From: Rhodanobacteraceae bacterium
Lineage (GTDB): Bacteria > Pseudomonadota > Gammaproteobacteria > Xanthomonadales > Rhodanobacteraceae
Direction of reading: 5' to 3'
DNA length: 64,000 nucleotides
Assembly (NCBI GenBank): GCA_004299705.1
Contig: SCQS01000008.1
Coordinates: 62,001-126,000 of the forward strand
Shown here: positions 35,288 to 44,597 of the stretch, piece after piece
Layout: every line of letters begins with the position of its first letter
Numbering within the stretch: position 1 is the first letter of the stretch
Translations under genes and position numbers: made by a program
Notes under the pieces: model-generated
What the model was told of the DNA's origin: nothing
The model's database searches: none
What the model saw: only the letters and a program-made list of their open reading frames with translations

Positions 35288-37290
35288 AAAAAACTTAACT
35301 TCTCCTTCGCGCCGAACTCGGCGAAGGCTTCGGCGATGCCGTCCTGCGTCTTGCCGTCGTGGTTGAAAAAGTCGTGCTGTACCACGTAATGACCGTGGCT
35401 GTCGCGCAGCGGGAGTCCATCATCACCCTTGACCAGAATCTTGTCGCCGCTGTTGTCCTTGGACGGCAGGCGCTGGGTGGCGAAGAAGATTTCGTAATCG
35501 TCCACGTGCGGGCACAACGGACCGGCGACCGGATCGTCGTTCCACTTCTGCACGAACAGCACGCTGGTCTTGGTGCCGGTGTGCGGCTTAAAGGTGCTGG
35601 GGTGCAGGCCGACCACGGCGAGGATGCGGCAGCGCTCGGCGATGAACTCGCGCACGCGCTGGTCGCTGGCATTGTTGAAACGGCCCTGCGGCAGCACCAC
35701 GGCCATGCGTCCGCCGGGTTTCAGGAAATCCAGGTTGCGTTCGATGAACAGCAGGTCGCGGCCGACCGCGTTCTCGAGTTTTCCGGTTTTCTTGTGCGCC
35801 AGTTCGTAGGGCGACAGCATTTCGCTCTGGCGGATGTCGCCCGCGAACGGCGGATTGGCCATCAGCACGTCGAAGTTGAAAGCGCGGTCGTCGTCCTTCT
35901 TGGCGCGCAGCTTGCGCAGGCGCTTCCAGCCGTCGTTGTAGGTATCCAGCCAGTCCTGCTGTCTGGTGGTTTCGCCCCACTTCTTCCAGTCCAGCGTGTT
36001 GAGGTGCAGCACGTTGGTCTGGCCGTCGCCGGCGATCAGGTTGAGGCAGCGCGCCACGCGCACGCTCTTTTCGTCGAAGTCGATCGCGAACACCTTGTCG
36101 CGCACGTAATCCTTGCAGCGCTGCGGCTTGTCGTCCATCGTGAACAGATGGCTTTGCGGCAAGCCCATGTCATCGAGGATGCGCCGCCACACGTGGAAAA
36201 TCGCGTGCACGGTGAATCCGGCCGATCCCGCTGCCGTGTCGATCAGGGTTTCGTGCTCGTTCGGGTTCAGCATCTTCACGCACAAATCGATGACCCAACG
36301 CGGCGTGAAATACTGGCCCTTTTCGCCCTTGGCGGACTGGTTGACGAGGTATTCGAAGGCGTCGTCGATCACGTCGAGGTTGGAGTTGAACAGCTTCCAT
36401 TCCTCCAGCGCACCGACGCACACGGCCAGGTGGTCGGGCGTGAGCCGGATGCTTTCGTTGGGCGCGAACACGCCGGGCCACTCGGCTTGCGCTTCGTCGA
36501 ACAGTTCCTGGATCGCGGCCTTCATCTGCGCCGCGCTGTTCTGGTTGCGGAAGCGCAACGCCTTGTAGCGACCGCGATAGCAGGCGAGTTCATCGTAGAG
36601 CTTGGTGAAGACCAGCTTGAAAACTTCCTCGAACACGTCGACGCCGGCGTTGGCCAGCACTTCGTCTTCCATGTCTTCGATCAAATCGCGCAGGGAGCGC
36701 GCGCGGCTGCCGTCGCGGGCGCGTATTTCTTCCTTCTCGATCAGCGTCTGGATGGTCCACGGTTGATCAACAATGTCGGCGATGGTCTGCGCGGCGCGCG
36801 GCAGATCGGAAATCTCGACGAAGTAGTTGGGATTCTTGCGGTGCCAGATCACCGGGTCGGCGCCGCCGTTGCTCCACAGCGCCAGCGGCGCGCCGGTGGC
36901 GTGGGTGTAGCTCTTGAGCTGGTCCTTGCCGTCCTTGGCGGTGGTCTTCTTGACCTCGACGATGCAATAGGCGACCGTGGGGCGGTCGGCATCCAGGATC
37001 ACGATATCGGCACGCTTGGAGCTGTCGCGCCCGAACGTGATGGGAAACTCCACCACCAAGCGCTGCAGCGGATAGCCGTAATGGCGGGTCAGGCGTTCCA
37101 GCCACAGTTGCCGCACGATCTCCTCGGGCTTGGCCAGCACGTCCTTGTCGCGCACGAGGCAACGTACATACACCTTCTTGCCGCGAAGAGTGCAGCGCTG
37201 CTCGACGGCGGCGCGTTCGGCCCGTGAGAAATACTCGGCGCCCACCGGGCCGACAAAGTCCACGCGATAAGCGGCTTGCGCGCTGTCCAT
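35284..37290 (-). CDS. Fused HsdR-N-type nuclease and N6-adenine methylase
   Basis: A protein of about 668 residues. The N-terminal PD-(D/E)XK domain is like the HsdR N-terminal domain: RADIVILD (Asp95) and IVEVKK (Glu112, Lys114). A helical linker follows (residues 170-320). The N6-methylase domain has GQYFTPRWVIDLCVKM, SAM motif DTAAGSAGF (351-359) and catalytic ANPPF (478-482). No helicase/translocase motifs are seen. This resembles the A subunit of BcgI-like type IIB enzymes, which combine cleavage and methylation and use a separate S subunit. The start is uncertain: ATG 37290, TTG 37305 after GGGGA, or TTG 37344. The stop lies inside the T8 run shared with hsdS. Confidence 0.85.
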   Translation of the reverse strand: MDSAQAAYRVDFVGPVGAEYFSRAERAAVEQRCTLRGKKVYVRCLVRDKDVLAKPEEIVRQLWLERLTRHYGYPLQRLVVEFPITFGRDSSKRADIVILDADRPTVAYCIVEVKKTTAKDGKDQLKSYTHATGAPLALWSNGGADPVIWHRKNPNYFVEISDLPRAAQTIADIVDQPWTIQTLIEKEEIRARDGSRARSLRDLIEDMEDEVLANAGVDVFEEVFKLVFTKLYDELACYRGRYKALRFRNQNSAAQMKAAIQELFDEAQAEWPGVFAPNESIRLTPDHLAVCVGALEEWKLFNSNLDVIDDAFEYLVNQSAKGEKGQYFTPRWVIDLCVKMLNPNEHETLIDTAAGSAGFTVHAIFHVWRRILDDMGLPQSHLFTMDDKPQRCKDYVRDKVFAIDFDEKSVRVARCLNLIAGDGQTNVLHLNTLDWKKWGETTRQQDWLDTYNDGWKRLRKLRAKKDDDRAFNFDVLMANPPFAGDIRQSEMLSPYELAHKKTGKLENAVGRDLLFIERNLDFLKPGGRMAVVLPQGRFNNASDQRVREFIAERCRILAVVGLHPSTFKPHTGTKTSVLFVQKWNDDPVAGPLCPHVDDYEIFFATQRLPSKDNSGDKILVKGDDGLPLRDSHGHYVVQHDFFNHDGKTQDGIAEAFAEFGAKEKLSFF

Positions 37291-37509
37291 CACCAGGTCA
37301 GTCAAGGTGTTTCCCCGTTCACGGTTGAACACGCGAGGATACAACGGCCCGGCAATCGGCCCGTCGACTCCTCACCGGGCACGACGGATGCCGCATTGAA
37401 AGGTTGCCGAAAGTTTCGTCAACCCGTACACTCCGCCCGCCATCGCATCAGGCGGTCGGCTCCGGCGCAATGCCGGAACATCCAACGGAACCTGGAAAAG
37501 GGGAAATAC

Positions 37510-38094
37510 ATGTACGGGAAATTGACAGCGCTGGCGCTGTGCACGGCGGCTGCGTGCGTGGGCAGCAACGCGCAAGCCAAGGATTTGACCGGCTGGTTCG
37601 TCAACGGCGGCGTCGGCAGCGCGCACTATCACGCGAGTTATGAGGGCGTCGACCTGGGCAAGGAATCCGATGCCGGGTTCCAGATCAACGGCGGCTGGCG
37701 TTCGCGGTTCATCGGCATCGAGGGTGGCTACGTCGACCTCGGCAGTGTCAGCGGCAGCGACGGCGCGGGCGACAGCGCCAAGCTGACGGGCAAGGGCTGG
37801 ACGCTCGGGCTGAATGGCCATTTCAATCCCACCGACAAGTGGTACATCTCGGCGCGCGCGGGCTTCTTCCGGTGGACGCTCGATGCGCGTCTCGACCTCG
37901 CCGACGGTGCCGGCGGCACGACCCGCTATTCCGGCAGCGAGCACGGCCTCAACGGCTACGCGGGGCTCGGCACCGGCGTGGACTTCAATCGTCACTGGAG
38001 CCTGGGCGTCAACTTCGACTACTACAAGATCAACAAGCACCACTTGAACATCGACACCAAGATGTATTCCGTGACGGCGGAATATCGTTTCTGA
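37510..38094 (+). CDS. Outer-membrane beta-barrel protein (OmpA/OmpW-like)
   Basis: A 194-residue protein with a signal peptide (MYGKLTALALCTAAACVG, cleavage after AQA near residue 23). The mature part is an eight-strand barrel pattern: alternating aromatic strands such as GWFVNGGVGSAHYHASYE, GYVDLGSV, WYISARAGFFRW and the terminal YSVTAEYRF ending in Phe, the outer-membrane sorting signal. Family members are small porin-like or adhesion barrels; the role here is unknown. AAAAGGGGA precedes the ATG. A strong terminator follows. Confidence 0.85.
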   Translation: MYGKLTALALCTAAACVGSNAQAKDLTGWFVNGGVGSAHYHASYEGVDLGKESDAGFQINGGWRSRFIGIEGGYVDLGSVSGSDGAGDSAKLTGKGWTLGLNGHFNPTDKWYISARAGFFRWTLDARLDLADGAGGTTRYSGSEHGLNGYAGLGTGVDFNRHWSLGVNFDYYKINKHHLNIDTKMYSVTAEYRF

Positions 38095-38122
38095 ATCGAC
38101 GGAACGTCGATCAGAAATACCG

Positions 38123-38149
38123 ACGGGCGCCTCAGGGCGCCCGTTTTTT
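38123..38149 (+). terminator. Rho-independent terminator after the barrel protein
   Basis: A stem ACGGGCGCC-TCAG-GGCGCCCGT followed by TTTTT. It lies 29 bases after the stop at 38094 and ends that transcript. Confidence 0.92.
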
Positions 38150-38245
38150 GGGCACGTTCCCGCATTCCCTTGACGACGCAGTAACACCGCCGGGACGAGA
38201 CTCTTGCGCCGACGGTCGAGGCGCCCCTGGCGCAGAAGGTGTCGC

Positions 38246-38653
38246 ATGCGTTCGTATCGTTGCGTGTGTGTAATGGCGGCGTCGTTGCTGGCGAGCACCG
38301 CCGCATTCGCCGGCGAGCCGGCCAGCGGACCTTTCGATATCAGCACGCCGCAGAGCTTCGAGCTGCAGGCCGCGCGGGTGCGCGCCGGCTTGGATCCGGG
38401 CGGCATCTATGACTTCGCGTCCGCACGGGATCGCGCGCGTGTCGATCAGGCAATCGCCGTGATGGATACCCTGTTCCGGCGCTACGGCAGCATCCGGACG
38501 ATGCGCGGCGCGCAACGCGTCGAGCTGTTCAACGCACAGGAGTCGGTCAACTGGATATTGACGCGCGGTCGCACGGGCAATATCCGTTGCGTGTGGACGC
38601 GGCAAACCGGCTCGCACATCCCGCGCACGCTTTGCTGGTCGATCGAAGCCTGA
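38246..38653 (+). CDS. Hypothetical exported protein
   Basis: A 135-residue protein with a signal peptide (MRSYRCVCVMAASLLASTAA, cleavage after AFA near residue 22). The mature part has TPQSFELQAARVRAGLDPGG and a C-terminal pair of Cys (NIRCVWTRQ and RTLCWSIEA) that may form a disulphide. I do not recognise a family. It stands alone between the terminator at 38123 and the convergent RND gene. Confidence 0.65.
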   Translation: MRSYRCVCVMAASLLASTAAFAGEPASGPFDISTPQSFELQAARVRAGLDPGGIYDFASARDRARVDQAIAVMDTLFRRYGSIRTMRGAQRVELFNAQESVNWILTRGRTGNIRCVWTRQTGSHIPRTLCWSIEA

Positions 38654-38691
38654 AGCAAGCGGAGGGACGCGGCGGCACTTCACCAGCCGCG

Positions 38692-41600
38692 TCACACCTG
38701 CAATCGATCCCCTTCGCGCGCGACGAGTTTGTACAGCGCCGGCATCAGGAAGATGCCGATCACGAGGCGCGAGATCATGCCGGCCACGATCACCAGCGCG
38801 AACGGGCGTTGCGAATCGGTGCCGACGCCGTGCGCGATCGCCGCGGGCAGCAGGCCCAGCGCCGCAACCAGTGCGGTCATCACGATGGGGCGCAAGCGCA
38901 ACACCGCGGCTTCGTGCGCGGCACGCACCCAATCCATGCCAGCAAGGCGCAGTTCGTTGGCGCAGGATATGTACACCACGCCGGTCAGCACCGACACGCC
39001 GAACAATACGATGAAGCCGATGTCCGTGGACACCGAAAACGGCGTACCGGTGACCCACATCGCGAACACCGCGCCGATCGGCGCCGACAGCAGCACGCCG
39101 ATCACGGTGATCAACGGGAACTTGAAGTTGCCGTACAGCACGAACAACAGGCCGAAGATCACCAGTATCGCAACTGGCACGATGATCTTCATCTCGTGCG
39201 CCGACGCCGTGTACTGCTTGTACTCGCCGCCCCACTCGAGGTGGTAGCCCAGCGGCAGCTTCACGTCCCTGGCGACACGCTGGATCGCTTCACCGACGGC
39301 GGCGGAGAGGCTGCGCCCTTCCACCGAAAACTGCACGCCCGTGTAACGCTCGCCGTTCTCGCGGTAGATGAAGGACGCGCCGTTCTCGACCTTGATGCTG
39401 GCCAGTTCCTTCAGCGGGATCTGCTGGCCATCCGGCGTCGCCACCGGGATGTTGCCGATTTCCACCGGATTGTCGCGGAAACGTTTCTGCAGGCGCACCA
39501 GCAGGTCGAACTGCCGGTCGCCCTGCACGACTTCGGTGGCGACGCTGCCGCCGACCGCCGCGTTGATGACATTGTTGACGTCATCGACGTTGAGGCCATA
39601 GCGCGCGATCCTGGCGCGGTCGATGTTGATCGCCAGGTTCGGCTGGCCGAGCTCGTGCACCAGCGTGACGTCGGTGATGCCCGGCACCTTCTCCATCACC
39701 GCCTTGATCTCGGTGCCTTCCTTTTGCAGCACGTCCAGGTTCGGCCCGTAGATCTTCACCGCCAGCGCGCTCTTCAGGCCCGTCTCGGCCTCGTCCACCG
39801 CGTCCTCGGCCGGCTGGGTGTAGTTGAACTGGATGCCCGCGAACTTGGCCGTCAGCTTGGCGTTGATCGCCTTGATGAGGTCGGCCTTGTCGCGGTATTT
39901 GCCGTGCCACTCCGAATACGGCTTGAGGTTGGTGAAGAACTCGTCGTTGTAGAGGCCGGTCGAATCGGTGCCGTCGTCCGGACGCCCCAGTTCGCTGGTG
40001 ACGGTGGTGACGACCGGGAACGACATCAGCACCTGGCGGATTTCCGGGCTGATTCTCGACGCCGTGTCGAAGTCGGTGGTGTACGGCATGGTGGCGCGCA
40101 CCCACAACGCACCCTCGTCCAGGCTCGGCATGAACTCGGCGCCGATGCCCTGCATCATCACGATCGCGGCGACGAGCAGCAGCACCGGGATCACCAGCAC
40201 CTTCCACGGCCCGCGTTGCGCGCGTTCGAGCGCGCGCAGGTACCACGCCTTGAACTTTTCGTAGATCGCGTTGCGCCGTTCGCGCACGCCGTTCTTCATG
40301 AGGTAGGCGCACAACACCGGCAGCAGCGTCAGCGTGACGATCAGCGAGCCGACCAGCGCGAAGATCATGGTGTCGGCCATCGGCCGGAACAGCGTGCCGG
40401 ACGGGCCGACCAGGAAGTAGATCGGCAGGAAGCTCGCCACGATCACCGCGACGGCATACACCAGCGGGCGGTCGATCTCGGCCGCCGCGGACAGGATGAC
40501 TTCCTTGATCTGGTATTCCGTCCCCTGCCGTTTGGCAAGCTCGCGGAAGATGTTCTCGACCATGAAGATCGCGCCATCCACGAGGATGCCGAAATCCACC
40601 GCGCCGATCGAAAGCAGGTTGGCCTCCGCGTTTTTTATGTCCAGGCACAGGAACGCGAACAGCAACGCCAGCGGCACCGTCACCGCGACGATCAAGCCGG
40701 CACGGATGTCGTAGAGGAAAAACACCAGCACCACGATCACCAGCACCAGGCCGATCGTGAGGTTGTGCATCACCACGCCCTTGGTTTCGTTGATGAGGGT
40801 GGTGAGGTCGTAGAACGGATGAACCTTGACGTCCTTGGGCAGGATCTCGTCGTTGAGTTCCCTGGTCTTCGCCTCGACGCGCTTCAGCACGTCTTCGGTC
40901 TTGGCGCCCGTCAGCGCCAGGATCACGCCCTCGACGGCGTCGTTCTGGTGCATGTAACCGAATTCGCCAAGGCGCGGCGCTTCGCCGATCCTGACCTTGG
41001 CCACGTCCTTCACCAGTACCGGCGTGCCGTCGTGCACCGCCAGCACGATGTTGCCGATGTCCTTGAGGGTCTTGATGCGGCCGAGGCCGCGCACGTAGAA
41101 GAACTGGCCGCCCTGCTGGTAGAAGCCGCCGCCCGAATTGCTGTTGTTGGCGGCCAGCGACGCCTCGACCTGCCCGACCGACAGCCCCAGCGCGGCGATC
41201 TTCACCGGATTCAGCAGCACCTGATACTGCATGTTGCCGCCACCGAACGCGGAGTCATCCGCGACGCCCGGCACCGAGCGGTAGGCCGGGCCGATCACCC
41301 AGTCTTCCAGCGTCTTCAGCTCCATCGGCGAGCGGTCGGAACTCTGCAGCACGTAGCGGTAGACCAGCCCGGACGGCGGTGACATCGGCGAGATCGACGG
41401 CGTGACGCCGGTCGGCAGGGTGACACTCGACAGGCGGTTGTACACGCGCTGGCGCGGGAAATACGGGTCCACGCCATAGCCGAAGGTCAGGATGATGTCG
41501 GACAGGCCGTACAGCGAAATCGAGCGTTTGCTGACCATGCCGGGGATCGCGCTCATGCCCTGCTCCAGCGGCACGGTGATCAGGCGCTCGACTTCCTCCG

Positions 41601-41817
41601 CCGAATGGCCCGGCCACTGGCTGATGATTTCCACCATCCGCGGCGACAGGTTCGGGTACGCATTCATCGGCAGGACCTTGTAGGCCCAGATGCCGGCCGC
41701 CGCCATCGCCAGCGACAGCACCACGATCAGGAAACCCTGCTCCAGCGCGAACGCGACGATGCCGTTGATCAGCGACGCCTTGCGGGGAGCGCCGCCTTCG
41801 GGGAGTTGTGCGTTCAT
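38692..41817 (-). CDS. Heavy-metal RND efflux permease (CzcA/CusA family)
   Basis: A 1041-residue inner-membrane proton-driven pump with 12 predicted membrane helices and two large periplasmic loops. Helix 4 has the heavy-metal RND proton relay D408-D414-E421 (in AVDFGILVDGAIFMVEN), with the same spacing as CzcA D402-D408-E415. The start ALEQGFLIVVLSL and LSPRMVEIISQWPG are like the group. The Cus Met triad is not obvious, so Zn/Co/Ni/Cd is as likely as Cu/Ag. Its ATG overlaps the stop of the adaptor gene by four bases. It is the third gene of a CBA operon. Confidence 0.92.
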   Translation of the reverse strand: MNAQLPEGGAPRKASLINGIVAFALEQGFLIVVLSLAMAAAGIWAYKVLPMNAYPNLSPRMVEIISQWPGHSAEEVERLITVPLEQGMSAIPGMVSKRSISLYGLSDIILTFGYGVDPYFPRQRVYNRLSSVTLPTGVTPSISPMSPPSGLVYRYVLQSSDRSPMELKTLEDWVIGPAYRSVPGVADDSAFGGGNMQYQVLLNPVKIAALGLSVGQVEASLAANNSNSGGGFYQQGGQFFYVRGLGRIKTLKDIGNIVLAVHDGTPVLVKDVAKVRIGEAPRLGEFGYMHQNDAVEGVILALTGAKTEDVLKRVEAKTRELNDEILPKDVKVHPFYDLTTLINETKGVVMHNLTIGLVLVIVVLVFFLYDIRAGLIVAVTVPLALLFAFLCLDIKNAEANLLSIGAVDFGILVDGAIFMVENIFRELAKRQGTEYQIKEVILSAAAEIDRPLVYAVAVIVASFLPIYFLVGPSGTLFRPMADTMIFALVGSLIVTLTLLPVLCAYLMKNGVRERRNAIYEKFKAWYLRALERAQRGPWKVLVIPVLLLVAAIVMMQGIGAEFMPSLDEGALWVRATMPYTTDFDTASRISPEIRQVLMSFPVVTTVTSELGRPDDGTDSTGLYNDEFFTNLKPYSEWHGKYRDKADLIKAINAKLTAKFAGIQFNYTQPAEDAVDEAETGLKSALAVKIYGPNLDVLQKEGTEIKAVMEKVPGITDVTLVHELGQPNLAINIDRARIARYGLNVDDVNNVINAAVGGSVATEVVQGDRQFDLLVRLQKRFRDNPVEIGNIPVATPDGQQIPLKELASIKVENGASFIYRENGERYTGVQFSVEGRSLSAAVGEAIQRVARDVKLPLGYHLEWGGEYKQYTASAHEMKIIVPVAILVIFGLLFVLYGNFKFPLITVIGVLLSAPIGAVFAMWVTGTPFSVSTDIGFIVLFGVSVLTGVVYISCANELRLAGMDWVRAAHEAAVLRLRPIVMTALVAALGLLPAAIAHGVGTDSQRPFALVIVAGMISRLVIGIFLMPALYKLVAREGDRLQV

Positions 41818-42980
41818 TGAGTCTGGATGAAATGCAGGAAGGTCGCGCCGTTCGCCACCACCTCGTCGCCGGGGTGCAGGCCTTCCGGGATCACGTAGCG
41901 GTCACCCACGCGCGCGCCCAGCGTGAGCATGCGCCGCGCGTAGCTGCCGTCGTGATCGACCACGTACACGAACGGCAGGTCCTGGCCGTTGCGCAACACC
42001 GCCGACACCGGCACCAGGATGCCGGTCAAAAGGTCGCGCGAGGCGATGTGCACGCTGACGAACATGTGCTGCTTCAGCGCATCGCCCGTGTTGTCCACGC
42101 TCACGCGCGCGGTGACCGAGCGGGTATCCGGGTTGATCACCGCGCCCACGTTGGTGACCTTGCCGGCCATGGACTTGCCGCCGTCATCGAGTTCCACCGT
42201 GGCGGGATCACCCGTCTGCACGTGCGCGACATCGCCGCCGAAGATCCGCGCCATCACCCACATCCGCGAGGTGTCGGCGATGGTGAAACACGGCGACGTG
42301 CCGGAGGCCAGCGTCTGGCCCGGCGCGATCGACTTGTCCACGACGGTGCCGGTGATCGGCGCGCGGATCACACCGACGTTGCCCGCGGCGGAATTGCCGG
42401 CGCGGATCGCGGCGATCGCCTGCGGGCTCATGTGCAAGGCCACCAGTGCCTGCAATGCGGAAGCGCGCTGCGCGTCGGCGCCCGCCGCCGCGGCTTGGGC
42501 GTCGGCGTTTTCGCGTTCGGAAATCGCCTGGTGCGCGAACAGCGCGCGGTCGTTGGCTGCCACCGCATCGGCGGCGTTCGCCGCCAGCACGGCCTGCCGG
42601 TACGCACCCGCCGCCGCCGCGTAATCGGGCGAGGCGACGTCGGCCAGCGGCTGGCCCTGTTTCACGTGCTCGCCCAGCGTCACCAGCACCTTGGTCACCG
42701 CACCCGAGAACGGCGCCAGCACGGCCGCCGCGCGGTTGTGGTCGAAATCGACCTCGCCGAAGGTGGTGAGCGTGGTGCGGTACTGCGACGGCGCGATGGT
42801 GATGACCTTCAGGTTCTGCTGCTGCTCTTTCGTCAGGGTGACATTGTGCGGCGTGGTGGCCGAAGCGGGCGGCAGCGCGCTGTCGTTCGACGAGCAGCCG
42901 GCGAGCGCAACCATCGCGACCAGCGTTCCGGTGCAACCAGCCACGCGCAATGCATGGAAACTACCGTGATGTCGGTTCAT
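41814..42980 (-). CDS. RND efflux periplasmic adaptor (CzcB-like), lipoprotein
   Basis: A 388-residue membrane-fusion protein. The signal peptide ends in lipobox VALAGC. Beta-barrel, lipoyl (FSGAVTKVLVTLGEHVKQGQ) and alpha-hairpin (residues 130-200) domains follow, then RAPITGTVVDKSIAPGQTL closing the lipoyl half. It links the pump to the outer-membrane channel. There is no N-terminal His- or Met-rich metal-binding stretch. The ATG at 42980 was chosen for MNRHHGS before the signal peptide. It starts five bases after the channel gene. Confidence 0.9.
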   Translation of the reverse strand: MNRHHGSFHALRVAGCTGTLVAMVALAGCSSNDSALPPASATTPHNVTLTKEQQQNLKVITIAPSQYRTTLTTFGEVDFDHNRAAAVLAPFSGAVTKVLVTLGEHVKQGQPLADVASPDYAAAAGAYRQAVLAANAADAVAANDRALFAHQAISERENADAQAAAAGADAQRASALQALVALHMSPQAIAAIRAGNSAAGNVGVIRAPITGTVVDKSIAPGQTLASGTSPCFTIADTSRMWVMARIFGGDVAHVQTGDPATVELDDGGKSMAGKVTNVGAVINPDTRSVTARVSVDNTGDALKQHMFVSVHIASRDLLTGILVPVSAVLRNGQDLPFVYVVDHDGSYARRMLTLGARVGDRYVIPEGLHPGDEVVANGATFLHFIQTQ

Positions 42981-42985
42981 CGTGA

Positions 42986-44494
42986 TCACTGTTCCGCGAG
43001 ATTTTTGTGATGCCACCACCCGCCGCCCAGCGCCTGATACAGCGCCGCGGTGTCGGCGAAACGGTTGGCCTGGGCCGCGACCAGCGCGATGCGTGCCTGC
43101 TGGTACGCCTGCTGAGCGGCCAGAAGCTCGAAGGTGCCGATGTAGCCGTGCTGCAGTTGCAGTTGCGACAGATCCAGCGTGGTCTTGGCAGCCGTCTCGG
43201 CTTTCGCCGCCGACTGCAACGCCTTGGCGTCCTGCTGCAACGCGACCAGGGTGTCGGCCACGTTCTGGAATGCCGTCAATACCGTCTGCCGGTACTGTTC
43301 GGCGGCTTCCACGTAGGCGGCCTTGGCCGCGCGTTCCTGATGCATGAGCTGGCCGCCCTCGAAGATCGGCGCGGTCAGTGATGCCGCGAGCCCCCAGAAG
43401 CCGGTGCCCGACGTAAACACCTTCGAGATCGCGAGCGCGGTGCTGCCGGCGTTGGCGGTCAGTTCGATGTTGGGCAGGCGTTCGGCCGCGGCGATGCCGA
43501 CCGCGGCACTTGCTGCGTGCAGGTTGGCGCGCGCCTGACGCACGTCGGGACGCTGCGCGACCAGTTTCGACGGCAGGCTCAATGGCAGATCGGCAGGAAG
43601 CTGCAGGTCGGCCAGCGTCAACGCGGCTGCAGGCGACCGATCGGGAAACTCGCCAACCAGCACCGCCAGCGCGTGCTGCGCGGCGGCCTGCTGTTTCACC
43701 AGCGCCGGCAAGGCCGCTTCGGTCTGTGCCAACTGCGTTTGCTGCGCGGCGACGTCGAGCTTGCTGGCATCGCCGTGACGGAACCGCAATTGCAGGATCG
43801 CCAGACTCTTCCGCGCGATCGCGACGGACTTGCGCGTGGCCTGCACCTGTTCATGCAGCGCGGCTTCCTGTACCGCAGTCACCACCACATTGGTGGTGAG
43901 CGTGGTCCACGCCGCAATCATCTGGAAACGCGCGGCCTGTTCCTGCGCTTTCAGTGATTCGCGGGTGCGCCGGTTCAGGCCGAACAGGTCAGGCGAGTAC
44001 GAGATCGTGAGCTGCGGGGTGAACAGGCTGTACAGGAATTCCTGTGGCACCGCAGGAAAGTTCGGTACCGGTGCCAGGATGTTGGAAGCCTTCGCACGAT
44101 TGGCATCGAAACCCGCCGACACGCTGGGGAAGAACGAACCGCGTTGCGCCAACACGTCTTCGTGCGCGGCGCGCAGGGCAGCCTGCGCGGCTTTCAGGTC
44201 GTGGTTGTTGGCGAGTGCCTGCCGGATCAACGCGTCCAGCGCCTGTGAGTGGAACAGCGTCCACCAATCACCGGGCAGGTCGGCGCCTGCATCGAAGCGT
44301 TGCGCGGCGCCACCCGCGACACCCGGCGTGGCGGCGGTCGTCGCCACCGGGTTGGTGGTGTAACTCGCCACGTTCGGGGGCGCGGGCGCCTTGAAGTTCG
44401 GGCCGGCCGCGCACCCCGCCAGCGTCAGCGTCGCGGCAATACACGCCACGCGAAACGCGCGCCAAGGCGCAGGCGACAACAAGGGGAAGCTCAT
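42986..44494 (-). CDS. Outer-membrane efflux channel (NodT/TolC family), lipoprotein
   Basis: A 502-residue TolC-like channel of the RND NodT group. Lipobox LTLAGC (about residue 28) precedes AAGPNFKAPAPP, the usual start of NodT lipoproteins. Two long helical repeats follow with LDALIRQALANNHDLKAAQA and, near the C-terminus, FELLAAQQAYQQARIALVAA. It is the first gene of the channel-adaptor-pump operon, transcribed leftward. The upstream spacer of 273 bases has a candidate promoter and palindrome at 44598. Confidence 0.9.
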   Translation of the reverse strand: MSFPLLSPAPWRAFRVACIAATLTLAGCAAGPNFKAPAPPNVASYTTNPVATTAATPGVAGGAAQRFDAGADLPGDWWTLFHSQALDALIRQALANNHDLKAAQAALRAAHEDVLAQRGSFFPSVSAGFDANRAKASNILAPVPNFPAVPQEFLYSLFTPQLTISYSPDLFGLNRRTRESLKAQEQAARFQMIAAWTTLTTNVVVTAVQEAALHEQVQATRKSVAIARKSLAILQLRFRHGDASKLDVAAQQTQLAQTEAALPALVKQQAAAQHALAVLVGEFPDRSPAAALTLADLQLPADLPLSLPSKLVAQRPDVRQARANLHAASAAVGIAAAERLPNIELTANAGSTALAISKVFTSGTGFWGLAASLTAPIFEGGQLMHQERAAKAAYVEAAEQYRQTVLTAFQNVADTLVALQQDAKALQSAAKAETAAKTTLDLSQLQLQHGYIGTFELLAAQQAYQQARIALVAAQANRFADTAALYQALGGGWWHHKNLAEQ

Positions 44495-44597
44495 CCGGGG
44501 CGGTTCTCTGGCAAGGGATCGGCGCCAAGCCGATCGGGTCTGCGTGTTGGACCCGGCGTCGGAGAACCGCGTGGTTGGGCGGCGGCGGGAGTCCGCA

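Noticed and set aside
33803-37290. A complete type I restriction system
   Set aside because: No HsdR helicase/translocase gene is present; only its nuclease domain is found, fused to the methylase.
37291-37509. Attachment-site copy of the tRNA-Leu 3' end
   Set aside because: I looked for the tRNA end sequence at the far border of the restriction block and did not see it.
38587-41382. 931-residue open frame on the plus strand
   Set aside because: It is the antisense shadow of the RND pump; the composition is His/Arg/Gln-rich with no domain, while the minus-strand frame is a full CzcA-like protein.
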